NCBI GenBank assembly: GCA_036274895.1
Contig: DASUEU010000061.1
Span: 1 to 64,000 of the forward strand
Length of the DNA: 64,000 bases
Reading direction: 5' to 3'
Source of the DNA: CALMKX01 sp036274895
GTDB taxonomy: Bacteria > Acidobacteriota > Thermoanaerobaculia > Multivoradales > SZUA-115
Shown: in pieces, positions 1 to 16,099 of the stretch
How the letters are laid out: the number at the start of each line of letters is the position of its first letter
How positions within the stretch are numbered: the first letter of the stretch is position 1
Notes under the pieces: generated by a model
What the model saw: only the letters and a program-made list of their open reading frames with translations
Databases searched by the model: none
Told to the model about the DNA's origin: nothing
Program-made: the position numbers and the translations under genes

Positions 1-5858
<5,858 letters not shown>

Positions 5859-5862
<4 letters not shown>

Positions 5863-8800
5863 GGTCCCTGAGCGCCCGCCTGCTTGACCCGTCCGATCAC
5901 CTGGGCGAGCTGGTCGGCGTCCAGGCCGGCGAGCCCGAAGGCGGGATCCGGCCCCGCCACCGCCACCGCTTCGCTCGCCTGGCCCTGAGAGGCCCACTCC
6001 CGCAGCCGCTCGGCGACTCCCGCGAGCAGCGCCGCCACGGTCTCTCGCCGGTGCAGCGCCTCGCTGTAGCGCCACTCGAGCTCGAGCCGACCGCCGCGAA
6101 CCCGGCTGATCGAGGAGAGCAGGTGGGGGCGCCGGGCCCGGGCGCTGCGCGCCGGGCCCGGGGGCTCCTCGGCCAGGGCGAAGAGCGCTGACTGGGTGTC
6201 CGCCTGGTCGAATTGGCCGAGGTAGTTGAAGCTCAGCTCGGGGCGCGCCCCGGCCGCCAGGGGCCCCTCGATCGACGGCTCGCCGCGCAGGTAACGCAGG
6301 GCCCCGAAGCCGAAGCCGTTGCGCGGCAGCCGCCGCCAAGCTGCGGCGATTCGGGCCCGCCGCTCGGCATCGTCGGCAGCGCCCTCGAGATCGATGCAAA
6401 CCGGGAAGTGCGTGGTGAACCAGCCCACGGTGCGCGACACGTCGAGCCCGGGGGCGAAGGGCTCGCGCCCGTGACCCTCGCGGTCGACCAGCACCTGCCG
6501 GGCGCCGGACCAGGAGGCGACGGTCGCCACCACGGCGGCGAAGAGCAGCTCGCCCAGGGCTCCCTCGGGGCCGAGACCGGCACCCCGGAGGAGCTTCTCG
6601 GTGTCCTCGATCGACAGGGACTCGGTCAGGGAGCGTTCGGAGCCGTAGGTGTTCAAGCCACCGGGATGGTCGAGGGGCAGAGGCGGCACCGTCCGCGGCG
6701 CCTGGGAGAGCCAGTGGTCGAGCTCGTCGTCGAAGGCTCCGGCCCGGGCCGTCTCGTCCAGGCGGCGAGCCCACTCGAGGAACGAGCCGGTCTTGGCCGG
6801 CAGGGCGATGGGCTCCCCCTTGGCCACCGCTTCGAGGGCGGTGATCAGGTCCTCGAGCAGGATCCGCCAGGAGACCCCATCGACCAGCAGATGGTGGAGG
6901 ACGAGCAGCAGCCGTGGCCGGCCGTCCGCGGCCGGGTCGAAGAGCAGGGCGCGCATCAGCGGTGCCCGCTCCAGCCGCAGGCTGGCCTGAGCCTGGGCGG
7001 TCAGCCGCTCGAGGGCGCTGCGCCGGTCCTCGGTGGAGAGGGCTTCGAGGCTGATCTGGTGGAACGGAGGGGCGATCGACGGGCCCTCGACGACCTGCCG
7101 CCAGCCCTCCTCGCCCCGCTCGAAGCGCAGGCGCAGGGCGTCGTGGTGGGCGAGCACGGCCTCGAGCACCGAACGCAGGGCGGCGGGCCGGATCGGCGCC
7201 AGGGCCTGCCAGAGCACCGCCTGGTTCCAGTGGTGGGGGTCCGCGAAGTCCTGCTCGAAGAACCACCGCTCGATGGGCGTCAGCGGCGCCGAGCCGGTGA
7301 CCGGCTGATCCGCGGCCGGGCTCGGCCCCGGAGCCGTCGCCGCCACCTCGGCCAGCTCGGCGATGGTCTGATGCTCGAAGAACTGGTGGGGCTCGAAGCG
7401 CAGGCCGGCCCGACCCGCCTTGGCGACGATCTGGATCACCTGGATCGAGTCGCCGCCGAGCTCGAAGAAGTTGTCGTGGACGCCCACCGCCTCGAGCCCG
7501 AGGACCTGCTGCCAGATCTCCGCCAGGGTCGTCTCGGCCGGGTTGCGGGGCGCCACCTTCTCCGCCTGGGAGCCGCCTCGCGCCGGTCCCCGCGCCGCCA
7601 GGGCGACCCGGTCGACCTTGCCGTTGGGAGTGAGCGGCAAGCTCTCGACCAGTTGGAGGCTCGCAGGGATCATCGGCTCGGGCAGTAGGGTGGCGAGGTG
7701 GGCCCGCAGGGCCGGCAGCGCGAAGGTGCGGCCCGGCCGGGGCACCACGAAGGCGACCAGCCGCAGGTCGCGGGGGGGCTCACCGCAGACCACCGCCACG
7801 GCGTCGCGCACGTCCGGGTGGCGCTTCAAAGCGGCCTCCACCTCGCCGATCTCGATCCGATAGCCGTGGAGCTTGACCTGATGGTCGACCCGGCCGAGGA
7901 AGACCAGCTGGCCATCGCCGCGAAAGCGGGCGAGGTCGCCGGTGCGGTAGCAGCGGGCCCCCGGCTCGGCGCCCCGGGCATCCGGCAGGAAACGCTCGGC
8001 GGTCGCCCCGGGCCGACCGAAGTAGCCCCGGGTAACCCCGGCACCGCCCAGGTAGACCTCCCCCGGCCAGTCCAGGGGCACGGGTACTCCCGCGGCGTCG
8101 AGCAGGGCCACCCGGTAGCCGGGCAGGGGCCGGCCGAGGGGCAAGGGATAGGCTTCGGGCTCCGCTGCTGCCGGCCGTAGGCGGTAGGAGAGGGCCCCCA
8201 CCGTCGTCTCGGTGGGGCCGTAGTGGTTGAGCACCGCCAGGGCCGGCAGCCGCTCGCGCAGGGTCTCGACGAGGGCCGGGGAGGCGGCCTCACCACCGAT
8301 CACCAGCACCTTGCGGGGCCAGGTCAGGGCCGCCCCCAGGCCCACCCACAGGGCCTCCAGATGCGACGGCACGATCTTCAGCAGGTCGATCGGATGGCGC
8401 TCGAGGTAGCTCGCCATCCAGGTGGGATCGGCCGCGCGCCGGGGGCTGATCACGTGCAAGCAGCCGCCCGTGGCCAGGGCCGGCAGCACTGAGGTCAGGC
8501 CGAGGTCGGCGGCGAAGGTGGAGACCGTCGCGTAGCTCGCCCCCGGGGCCAGCTCGAGCCGGTCGAGGATCGCGCCGAGGTAGCCCAGCACCTGGCGGTG
8601 CTCGACCGCCACCCCCTTGGGCCGGCCGGTCGAGCCGGAGGTGAAGAGCACGTAGCAGAGGTTGGCAGGGTCGATCCCGCCGGCCGCCACCGGCTCCGCC
8701 GGCTGGCTCGCCAGCAGCTCCCCGTCGCGATCGAGGCAGAGGACCGGGCAGGGCGGAGCCGGCAGCGTGGCGAGCAGATCGCTGCGGGTGATCCAGCAGC

Positions 8801-10424
8801 GTGGTGCCGCGTCCTCGAGCATGGCGGCCAGCCGGGCCGCGGGGAAGGCGGGATCGAGGGGAACGTAGGCGCCGCCGCTCCGGGACACGGCCAACAGGGC
8901 GACCACCGCCTCGGCCGAGGATTCGAGGAAGATCGCCACCCGATCCTCCCGGCCCACTCCCTGTCGTCGCAGCCAGTGCGCCAGGCGGTTGGCCTCCTCG
9001 TCGAGCTGGCGGTAGCTCATGCGGCGGCCTTCGCAGCACAGGGCCGTGGCCTCGGGCCGGATGCGGGCGTGCTCGGCCACCCGCTCGGCGAGCAGGGGGC
9101 CGGCCGGAGACCGGGGCGGGGCCGCCACGCCCACCTCGTCGAGCAGGTGGTGCCGGGTGGCCTCGTCGAGCAGCTCGAGCCGCGCGAGGGGGAGGTCCGG
9201 GCTCGCCAGGCCCCGGCCCAGCAGCGTCCTCACCTGGCCGAGCAGCCGCGCCGCCACTTCAGCGGTCAGGACCCGGGTGTCGTAGCCCAGGGCCAGCTGC
9301 CAGGAGGCGCCCCGGCGGGTGACCTCGAAGCGGGCCCAGAAGGCCTCATGGACCGAGCGCAGCTCGCGGATCCGGAAAGAGCAGGCGCCGCCCACCTGCC
9401 CCTCCCGCCAATCGGCGAAGGCGAAGAGCCAGGGCCGGGAGGGCACCTGCTTGCGGGCCTCGAGGCCCTGATCCCAGGGCAGCAGCTCCTGCCAGCCGGC
9501 GGCCTCCTCGACCGCGGCGGCGACGCGCTCGGCCAGCGCCGCGAAGGTCAGCCCCTTGCCGACCTCGAAGCGCAGGGGCAGGTGCTGGGCGACCAGGCCG
9601 ACGGCGGAGGCCACCTCCTCGTAGCGCCGGCCGTCCGCGAGGACCCCGACCGGCACCTCCGCCAGGCCCCCGGCGCGAGCCAGGAAGGCCACCCACGCCG
9701 CCAGCAGGGCGCTCTCGGGACCTCGCCCTCGGGCCTCGGGCCAGGCCTCGAGACCGGCCGCCTCTGGCGGCTCGAGCTCGCACTGCACCCAGGCTGGAGC
9801 GAAGGCCGCCTCCGGCGCGGCGGGATGCTGGCCAGGGAGGGTCAAGGAAGCCGGGGCTTCGGTGGCCCGCCAGCGCCAGAAGGTCCGGCCACGCAGGCAC
9901 TCCTCGTCCTCGCCGGCCTCGAGCTCGTGCAGCCATTCGCCGAGCTCCGGGTACTGCAGCGGAGCCGGTGCCAGCTCGCCGGCGGCGCCGCGGTAGGCGG
10001 CCACCAGCTCCCGCGCCAGCAGGGCGAGGCTGGCCTCGTCGGCACAGAGGGCCGGCAGGGTGAGGACCAGCAGATGGCGATCGGGAGCCCGCCGGATCCA
10101 GCGTACGGTCAAGGGCGCAGCTTCGGGGCCGTCTGCTCGTCCATCGGCTTCGCCCTCGAGCAGCCGGACCTCCTCCTCCTCGCCCACGACCTGCACCGGA
10201 ACGGCCAGCACCGACGCCCTCGGGAAGCGAGTCCGCAACGCGGCGTGGCGACCGACCAGGGTGGCGACGGCGGCGAGCAGCGCCGGACGCTCGAGGGACC
10301 CCTCGACCTCCAGCGTCAGCCGGGCCGTGAAGACCTCGGGCGCCCCCTGGCTCTGGGCCAGCAACCGGCGTTGGATGGGAGACAGCCGGAACCCCTGCAA
10401 GCCCTCTCGCGCCATGCTCGTCAT
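5859..10424 (-). CDS. NRPS, X(interface)-A(Asp)-PCP-E
   Basis: 1,521-aa synthetase that should load aspartate and epimerise it. The N-terminal ~430 aa have a condensation fold (GFRLSPIQRRLL start), but the catalytic HHxxxDG is replaced by TLPALCADEAS near aa 122-132, so it should not condense. This matches interface domains that recruit TauD-like beta-hydroxylases. The A domain (about aa 445-960) reads DLTKVGHVGK, one conservative change from the aspartate code DLTKVGHIGK. The carrier motif LGGDSIQV is near aa 990. The C-terminal ~450 aa are an epimerization domain: HHLLVDGVSW near aa 1177, EGHGRE, VGWFTTHFPV and FNYLGQFDQ. The start overlaps the previous stop as ATGA at 10424; an ATG three codons in (10415) has the better-spaced GAGG and may be used instead. 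No hydroxylase gene directly precedes it, so it may share the one at 15053-16096. Confidence 0.95.
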
Positions 10425-13400
10425 CCTCGGAGACCTCCCGACTCGAAGCCCACTGCCTGACGGACCTGCCTCAGCTTGTCGAGGCGCGACGGCGACTCGG
10501 CCTTCCCCGCCGGCTCAGCCGGCCCCAGGGCGAGCTGGCTGAGCCGGCTCTCCGGCCCCGCGCAGGCCGCCGCCAGCACGCCCTCGAGCTGGCTCGCCAA
10601 CCGGCCGACGGTGGCCGGATGGAAGAGCTCCGAGCGCCAGGTCCAGGTCAGCTCCAGGCCGTCCGGCGTCTCGGCGACGAACAGGGCGAGGTCGAACTTC
10701 GAGCTGCCGTGGGCGAGCTCGACCCCTTCGATCACCAAGTCGTCCGCCACCAGGGCCGTCCGGGGGGCGTTCTGGAGCACCAGGAGCACCTGGAAGAGGG
10801 GGGTCTGCCCGGCCTTGCGCTCCGCCCGCAGCTCCTTGACCAGCTGATCGAAGGGCAGGTCCTGGTGCTGGTAGGCGCCGAGCGCCACCTTCTTGACCCG
10901 GCGCAGCAGCTCGGTGAAGGAGGGGTCCCCGGAGAGGTCGCAACGCAGCACCAGGTGGTTGACGAAGAAGCCGATCAGCCGCTCGGTCTCGAGCCGGTTG
11001 CGGTTGGCCACGTCGGTGCCCACCGCCAGATCGGTGCGGCCGGTGGCCCGGTGGAGCACGGTCGCCAGGCCGGCCAGCAGCAGCATGAAGAGGGTCACCC
11101 CCTGCTGGCGGGCGAGCCCGGAGAGGGCGGCCGACAGCTCCTGGGAGAGGCGAGCCTCCAGGTGCTCGCCACGGAAGGTCGGCTGGGCCGGCCGCGGCCG
11201 GTCGGGACGCAGGATCTCCTCGTCGAGGCCGGCCAGGCTACGGCGCCAGAAGTCCAGGCTGGCGGCGCTCGCCCCGTCCTCGGCCCAGCGGCGCTGCCAG
11301 ACGGCGAAGTCGCCGTACTGGACCGGCAGCTCCGGCAGGGCCGCGGCTCGCCCGGTCGCCGCGGCGGCGTAGAGCTCGCCCAGCTCGCCGATCAGGATCG
11401 CCATCGACCAGGCGTCGGAGACCACGTGGTGCAGGGTGAGCAGGGCCTGATGCTCGTCCGGCCCGAGACGGAGCAGGGCCAGACGCAGCAGCGGGCCCCG
11501 CGCCAGGTCGAAGGGCCGGCGGGCCTCCTGCCCCGCCAGCCGGGCCGCCTCGACCGCCCGCGCCTCGCCGCCGAGGCCGCCAAGGTCGACGTACGGCGAG
11601 CGCGGGGCTTCCTCCGGGCTCTGCACCACCTGGTACGCTCGCCCCTCCTCGCTCAGGAAGACCGTGCGCAGCGATTCGTGCCGCTCCCGCAGGGCGGCCA
11701 GGGCCCGGGCCAGGGCCGCCGGCGCCAGTCGGCCCGTGAGCCGCACGCAGCGGGCGACGTTGTAGGCGGCGGTGCCGGGCTGGAGCTGGTCCATGAACCA
11801 CAGTCGCTCCTGGGCGAAGGAGAGGGGCAGCCGGTGGTCCCGGCCCTGCCTCTCGATGGCGCCGCCGGCCGACGGGACGCCGTCCGAGAGAGCGCGCGCC
11901 ACCGCCGCGGCCTGCCCGGCGAGGGTCGGGTTCTCGAACACGGTGGCCAGCTCCAGGTCGACGTCGAAGGCGGCCCGCAGCCGCGACAGCAGCTGGGTGA
12001 CCAGCAGGGAGTGCCCGCCGAGGTCGAAGAAGCTGTCATGGGGCCCGGCAGTCCGCCCGCCCAGTAGCTCGCTCCACAGCCCGGCCACCGTCTCCTCCAC
12101 GGCGTCGCGGGGGGGCAGAGCCAGGGCCAGGGGGCTCGAGATCTCGAGGTCGGGAGGGGGCAGGGCGGCGAGATCCACCTTGCCGTTGGCGTTCAAGGGC
12201 AGTCGGTCGAGGACCACCAGGCTCTCCGGGACCATCGCCGGGGGCAGGCGCTCGCCGAGGTGACGCCGCAGCTGCTTGACCACCGGCTCCTTGGCGGCGG
12301 GCTCGGTGGCGGCGGGCTCGGCGGCGGCCCGCACGACGACGTAGGACACCAGCCGGAGCTCGCCGCCGCCGTCGGCCCGCGCCACGGTCACCGCCTGGGT
12401 CACCGCCGGGTGGCCGAGCAGCAGGGCGTCCACTTCCCCCGGCTCGACGCGGAAGCCGCGGATCTTCACCTGGTGGTCGAGCCGGCCCTCGAAGCGCAGG
12501 CGGCCGTCGGGCAGCCGGCGGCCCAGGTCACCACTGCGGTAGAGCCGGGCCCCGGGCTCGGGGCTCCAGGGGTCCGGCAGGAAGCGCTCGGCGGTCAGGG
12601 CCGGGCGCCCGAAATAGCCCCGGGCGACGTTGCCCCCCGCCAGCAGCAGCTCGCCGGCGATGCCCACCGGCGCCGGAGCGCCGCTCGCCTCGACCAGGTG
12701 GACGCGGCTCCCGGGCAGGGCCCGGCCGAGGGTGCGGACGGCCGGCCAGGCGCCGTCCGGGCCACGGTCCACCGGCACGGCCATGACGCCGACGGTGGTC
12801 TCGGTGGGACCGTAGTGGCCGAGGATGCGGCAGGCGGGGGCGAGCTGATGGACCCGCTCCAGCAGCTCCGGGTGAAAGGCCTCCCCACCCAGCACCAGCA
12901 AACGCCGGGGCAGGATGCGGGCGGGATCCCGCCCGCCGAGCAGGGCCTGGAGGTGAGACGGCACGATCTTGAGGCAGTCGGCCGGATGCCGCTCGAGCTG
13001 GCGGGCCAGTTCGTCGGGGTCGCCCAGGGCGGCCGAAGAGGCGACGTAGAGGCAGCCTCCCCCCAGCAAGGCCGGGAAGATCGCAGTGTTGCCCAGATCG
13101 GCGGCGAAGCTCGAGACGTGGGCGAAGCTCGAGCCCGGCGACAAGTCGAGGGGCCCCTGTACCCCCGCCAGATAGCTGAGCAGCTGGCGGTGCTCCACCG
13201 CCACCCCCTTGGGCCGGCCGGTGGAACCCGAGGTGAACAGCACGTAGGCCAGGTTCTCTGGCCGGGTCAGCGCCGCCGGGGGCTCGGCCGGCAGGGTGGC
13301 GAGCCGGGCCTGCTCGCGGTCGAGGTCGAGCCGCACGCAGCCCTCGGGGGCCAGGGCCGGCGCCACCGAGCTGGTGGCCACCAGCACCGGCGCGCGGGTG

Positions 13401-15034
13401 TCCTCGAGCAGGGCCTGCTGGCGCCGGGTGGGCAGGTCGGGATCGATGGGCAGATAGGCGCCGCCGGCCTTGAGCACGGCGAGCAGGGCCACGATCTGGT
13501 CGACCGAGCGGCCGAGGCAGAGGCCCACCGGGATCTCGGGGCCGACACCGAGCTGGCGCAGGCGGTGGGCCAGCCGGTTGGCGGCGGCTTCGAGCTGGCG
13601 ATAGCTGAGGGTCCGGTGCTCGTCGGCGACGGCCGGGGCCTCGGGATGGGCCGCCGCCTGGTGCTCGAAGCCGGCCTGGACGGTGGGCCAGGGGAGCTTG
13701 GCCACGGTGCCGCCACCCGCCGCCGGCTGGAGGCCGGCCTCGTCCTCGTCTGGCGGCAGCGGCAGGCCGGCGGCGGGCCGGTCGGGCTGCGCCAGCGCTC
13801 CCGCCAGCAGCTGGAACCACTGGCGCAGCAGGTGCCGGGCTCCTTGCTGGCTCAACAGGCGACCGTCCCACACCAGCTCGGCCTCGGCGGCCCCGCCCCC
13901 CTCCCGCCAACGCAGCTCCAACAGGGGGTCCCCCGCGGGGAAGCTGCCCTCCACCAGGGTGCCCGTGAGGGCGCCGCTCCGCACCGGCGGTGGCGTCCCG
14001 CTCGGCGCGAAGCTGGGGTGATGGCGACCGGCCTCGGCGGCCAGCCAGGAGGGCTCGACCCGCCCGGCGTGCTCCTGCCACAGCTCGACCTCCTCGCGGT
14101 CGCGTCGCCACTGGCCCACGGCCTCGGCGAAGGAGAGGCCGGGGACCAGGCGCAGGCGCACCGGCAGGCGCATCTCGAAGGGGCCGCAGGCGGTCTCGAG
14201 GTCACTGAACTTGCGGCCGTGGAAGGGGGCCAACAGCGTCACCGCGTCGGCCCCCTGGTGGCGGGCGAGGAGCAGGGCCCAGGCGGTGGCCAGCAGGTCG
14301 GCCGTGTCGCAGCCCAGGGCCGTCGCGCTCGACCCCAGGGCCTCGACCACGGAGCCCGGGGCAGCGAGCGAGAGCCGTTCCCTGCGCGCCTCTGCCTCGG
14401 GCTCGGGGGGGCTCCACCAGGGCAGCTGGAAGGGCTGCTCGGGCCTCGCCCGCTGCCGCCACACCTCCTCGCCCGCCGCGGCGTCCTCCTCGCCGGCCAG
14501 CTCGGCGCACCAGTGGGCGTACTGGAGGTACTGCACCGGCTCCTCGGCCCGCTCGGCGGACCCATCGCCACAGGCCACCACCAACTCGCCGAGGAGGTTG
14601 GCGAAGCTCCAGCGGTCGCAGTGGGCGGTCGAGAGAGCCAGCAGCAGGTGGTGCTCCCGGGGCGAACAGCTCGCCGCCAGGACGGAGAGGGGCGGCTGCG
14701 AGGGGTCGTGGAGGGCGCTCGCGAAGCTCTCCCAGCGAGCTGCCAACTGGCCCTCGTCGAGAGCGCTCCAGTCCTCGCGCCGCAGCTCGAAGCGGGGCTC
14801 GTCCTCGACCACCTGCACCGGCTCCCGCAGCCCCGGCCGGCTGGCCAGCCGAGTGCGCAGGATCTCGTGGCGCCGGCAGATCTCCTCGAGAGCCCCCACC
14901 AGGCGCTCCGGGTCCAGGGGGCCGCACAGGACGCAGTGGGCCGCGGCCCGGCCGCCGCTGCGAGCGGACCCTTCTGCCCAGGCCAGCCGTTGCTGGGCCG
15001 AGAGCCGATAACCCTTGAGAGCCGTCCCTTCCAT
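10421..15034 (-). CDS. NRPS, X(interface)-A(Asp)-PCP-C
   Basis: About 1,537 aa. The N-terminal condensation-like domain (GYRLSAQQR start) has LSTAHCDRWSF near aa 135 where HHxxxDG should be, so it is read as a non-catalytic interface domain. The A domain contains SSFAADLGNT and gives DLTKVGHVGK, an aspartate code identical to that of the next synthetase. The carrier motif is LGGHSLLVT near aa 1005. The C-terminal condensation domain has HHVVSDAWS (final Gly replaced by Ala, Asp kept) near aa 1200 and should transfer the chain to Asp on the following X-A-PCP-E protein. ATG 15034 was chosen because GAGG sits 5 nt upstream; a GTG two codons earlier (15040) overlaps that ribosome binding site. 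A TauD-type dioxygenase gene lies 18 bp upstream, which suggests this Asp is beta-hydroxylated on the carrier protein. Confidence 0.95.
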   Translation of the reverse strand: MEGTALKGYRLSAQQRLAWAEGSARSGGRAAAHCVLCGPLDPERLVGALEEICRRHEILRTRLASRPGLREPVQVVEDEPRFELRREDWSALDEGQLAARWESFASALHDPSQPPLSVLAASCSPREHHLLLALSTAHCDRWSFANLLGELVVACGDGSAERAEEPVQYLQYAHWCAELAGEEDAAAGEEVWRQRARPEQPFQLPWWSPPEPEAEARRERLSLAAPGSVVEALGSSATALGCDTADLLATAWALLLARHQGADAVTLLAPFHGRKFSDLETACGPFEMRLPVRLRLVPGLSFAEAVGQWRRDREEVELWQEHAGRVEPSWLAAEAGRHHPSFAPSGTPPPVRSGALTGTLVEGSFPAGDPLLELRWREGGGAAEAELVWDGRLLSQQGARHLLRQWFQLLAGALAQPDRPAAGLPLPPDEDEAGLQPAAGGGTVAKLPWPTVQAGFEHQAAAHPEAPAVADEHRTLSYRQLEAAANRLAHRLRQLGVGPEIPVGLCLGRSVDQIVALLAVLKAGGAYLPIDPDLPTRRQQALLEDTRAPVLVATSSVAPALAPEGCVRLDLDREQARLATLPAEPPAALTRPENLAYVLFTSGSTGRPKGVAVEHRQLLSYLAGVQGPLDLSPGSSFAHVSSFAADLGNTAIFPALLGGGCLYVASSAALGDPDELARQLERHPADCLKIVPSHLQALLGGRDPARILPRRLLVLGGEAFHPELLERVHQLAPACRILGHYGPTETTVGVMAVPVDRGPDGAWPAVRTLGRALPGSRVHLVEASGAPAPVGIAGELLLAGGNVARGYFGRPALTAERFLPDPWSPEPGARLYRSGDLGRRLPDGRLRFEGRLDHQVKIRGFRVEPGEVDALLLGHPAVTQAVTVARADGGGELRLVSYVVVRAAAEPAATEPAAKEPVVKQLRRHLGERLPPAMVPESLVVLDRLPLNANGKVDLAALPPPDLEISSPLALALPPRDAVEETVAGLWSELLGGRTAGPHDSFFDLGGHSLLVTQLLSRLRAAFDVDLELATVFENPTLAGQAAAVARALSDGVPSAGGAIERQGRDHRLPLSFAQERLWFMDQLQPGTAAYNVARCVRLTGRLAPAALARALAALRERHESLRTVFLSEEGRAYQVVQSPEEAPRSPYVDLGGLGGEARAVEAARLAGQEARRPFDLARGPLLRLALLRLGPDEHQALLTLHHVVSDAWSMAILIGELGELYAAAATGRAAALPELPVQYGDFAVWQRRWAEDGASAASLDFWRRSLAGLDEEILRPDRPRPAQPTFRGEHLEARLSQELSAALSGLARQQGVTLFMLLLAGLATVLHRATGRTDLAVGTDVANRNRLETERLIGFFVNHLVLRCDLSGDPSFTELLRRVKKVALGAYQHQDLPFDQLVKELRAERKAGQTPLFQVLLVLQNAPRTALVADDLVIEGVELAHGSSKFDLALFVAETPDGLELTWTWRSELFHPATVGRLASQLEGVLAAACAGPESRLSQLALGPAEPAGKAESPSRLDKLRQVRQAVGFESGGLRG

Positions 15035-15052
15035 GCTCACCTCGCTGCCGCC

Positions 15053-16096
15053 TCAGGCCGTCTGGAGCTGCTCGCGCCGGAACATCCGACCCATGGCGAC
15101 CGCGATGCGCCGGGGCGGCGTGTAGGGGTTGCGAGCGTGGGCCACCAGCATGTTGTCGAGCATCAGCACGTCGCCCTCCTCCCAGGGCGCGGCGACCGCC
15201 GCCCGCCAGTAGACGTCGAGGGTGTGCTGGACCACCTCGTCGGGGATGGTCGCGCCGTCGCCGTAGTAGACGTTCCTGGGCAGCTCCTCCTCGCTGAACA
15301 GCTCGGCGAGCGACCGGCGGACCTCGGGCTCCATGCACGAGACGTGATGCAACTGGATCTGGTTGAAGAAGAGGCTCTCACCGGTGGCCGGATGCTGCGC
15401 CACCGCCGGGGCTTGCTGGCGGGTGCGCAGGGAGTCGCCCCGCCACTCGAGCTCGATGTCGTTCTCGCGGCAGATCCGTTCCACCAGGGCGGGGTCGTCG
15501 GTCCGGAAGAAGTCCTGCCAGGAGACGTCGAGCCCCGGCGTGAAGTTGCGCACGTAGAGCAGACCCAGGCGGGCGAAGCGCTCGCGCACCTCGGGATCGA
15601 TCATCTGGAAGATGCGCCGGCAGTCGACGATCGGCGTCTCGCCGCCGCCGGCCGCCTTCTGCACGCAGAAGAAGAACTGGCGCAGGGGCCACTGCGGCGT
15701 GTGGGAGCTCTCGTTGTGGAAGAGGATGGTCTTGTCCGGCGGGTAGGGGGTGGAGTTGTAGACCTTCTTGCCGTCACCGGCATGGGGAAGATCGCCGTAC
15801 TCGCCGTAGAGCTCGCCGCAGATGGCGGCGGCGAAACCCTCGAAGGCGGCCACGTCGGGGACACCGAAGCCCCGGAAGAGGATGGCGCCATGACGATGGA
15901 CCCGCTCCTCGAGCCAGGGCAGCTGAGAGGCCGCCCAGCCCGCGAGGTCGAGGTCGGGGACCTTGGGCTCGATGAGCAGAGGAAAGGTCGAGCCGTCCTC
16001 GAGGAAGCGCTCGGTGACGAGATCGCCCTCGGGGAGCACGACCGGCTTGGGCTCGACCCGGCGGAAGCGGGAGAAGGCGGGGCTTTTCGGTTCCAC
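15053..16096 (-). CDS. TauD/SyrP-family Fe(II)/2-oxoglutarate dioxygenase 1
   Basis: 347-aa non-heme iron dioxygenase of the TauD/TfdA superfamily, closest in character to SyrP/AsnO-type amino-acid beta-hydroxylases of NRPS clusters. Seen: RGFG near aa 74-77, the proximal iron-ligand motif FHNESSH (HxE), and the distal histidine in LVAHARNPY near the C terminus, so it appears catalytically complete. The GTG start at 16096 has GGAAGGA upstream and lies 3 bp after the preceding synthetase's stop. The gene sits between the Gly-module protein and the first of two Asp-loading X-A-PCP proteins. It probably hydroxylates carrier-bound Asp on one or both of them. Substrate and stereochemistry are inferred from position only. 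Confidence 0.9.
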   Translation of the reverse strand: MEPKSPAFSRFRRVEPKPVVLPEGDLVTERFLEDGSTFPLLIEPKVPDLDLAGWAASQLPWLEERVHRHGAILFRGFGVPDVAAFEGFAAAICGELYGEYGDLPHAGDGKKVYNSTPYPPDKTILFHNESSHTPQWPLRQFFFCVQKAAGGGETPIVDCRRIFQMIDPEVRERFARLGLLYVRNFTPGLDVSWQDFFRTDDPALVERICRENDIELEWRGDSLRTRQQAPAVAQHPATGESLFFNQIQLHHVSCMEPEVRRSLAELFSEEELPRNVYYGDGATIPDEVVQHTLDVYWRAAVAAPWEEGDVLMLDNMLVAHARNPYTPPRRIAVAMGRMFRREQLQTA

Positions 16097-16099
16097 GGC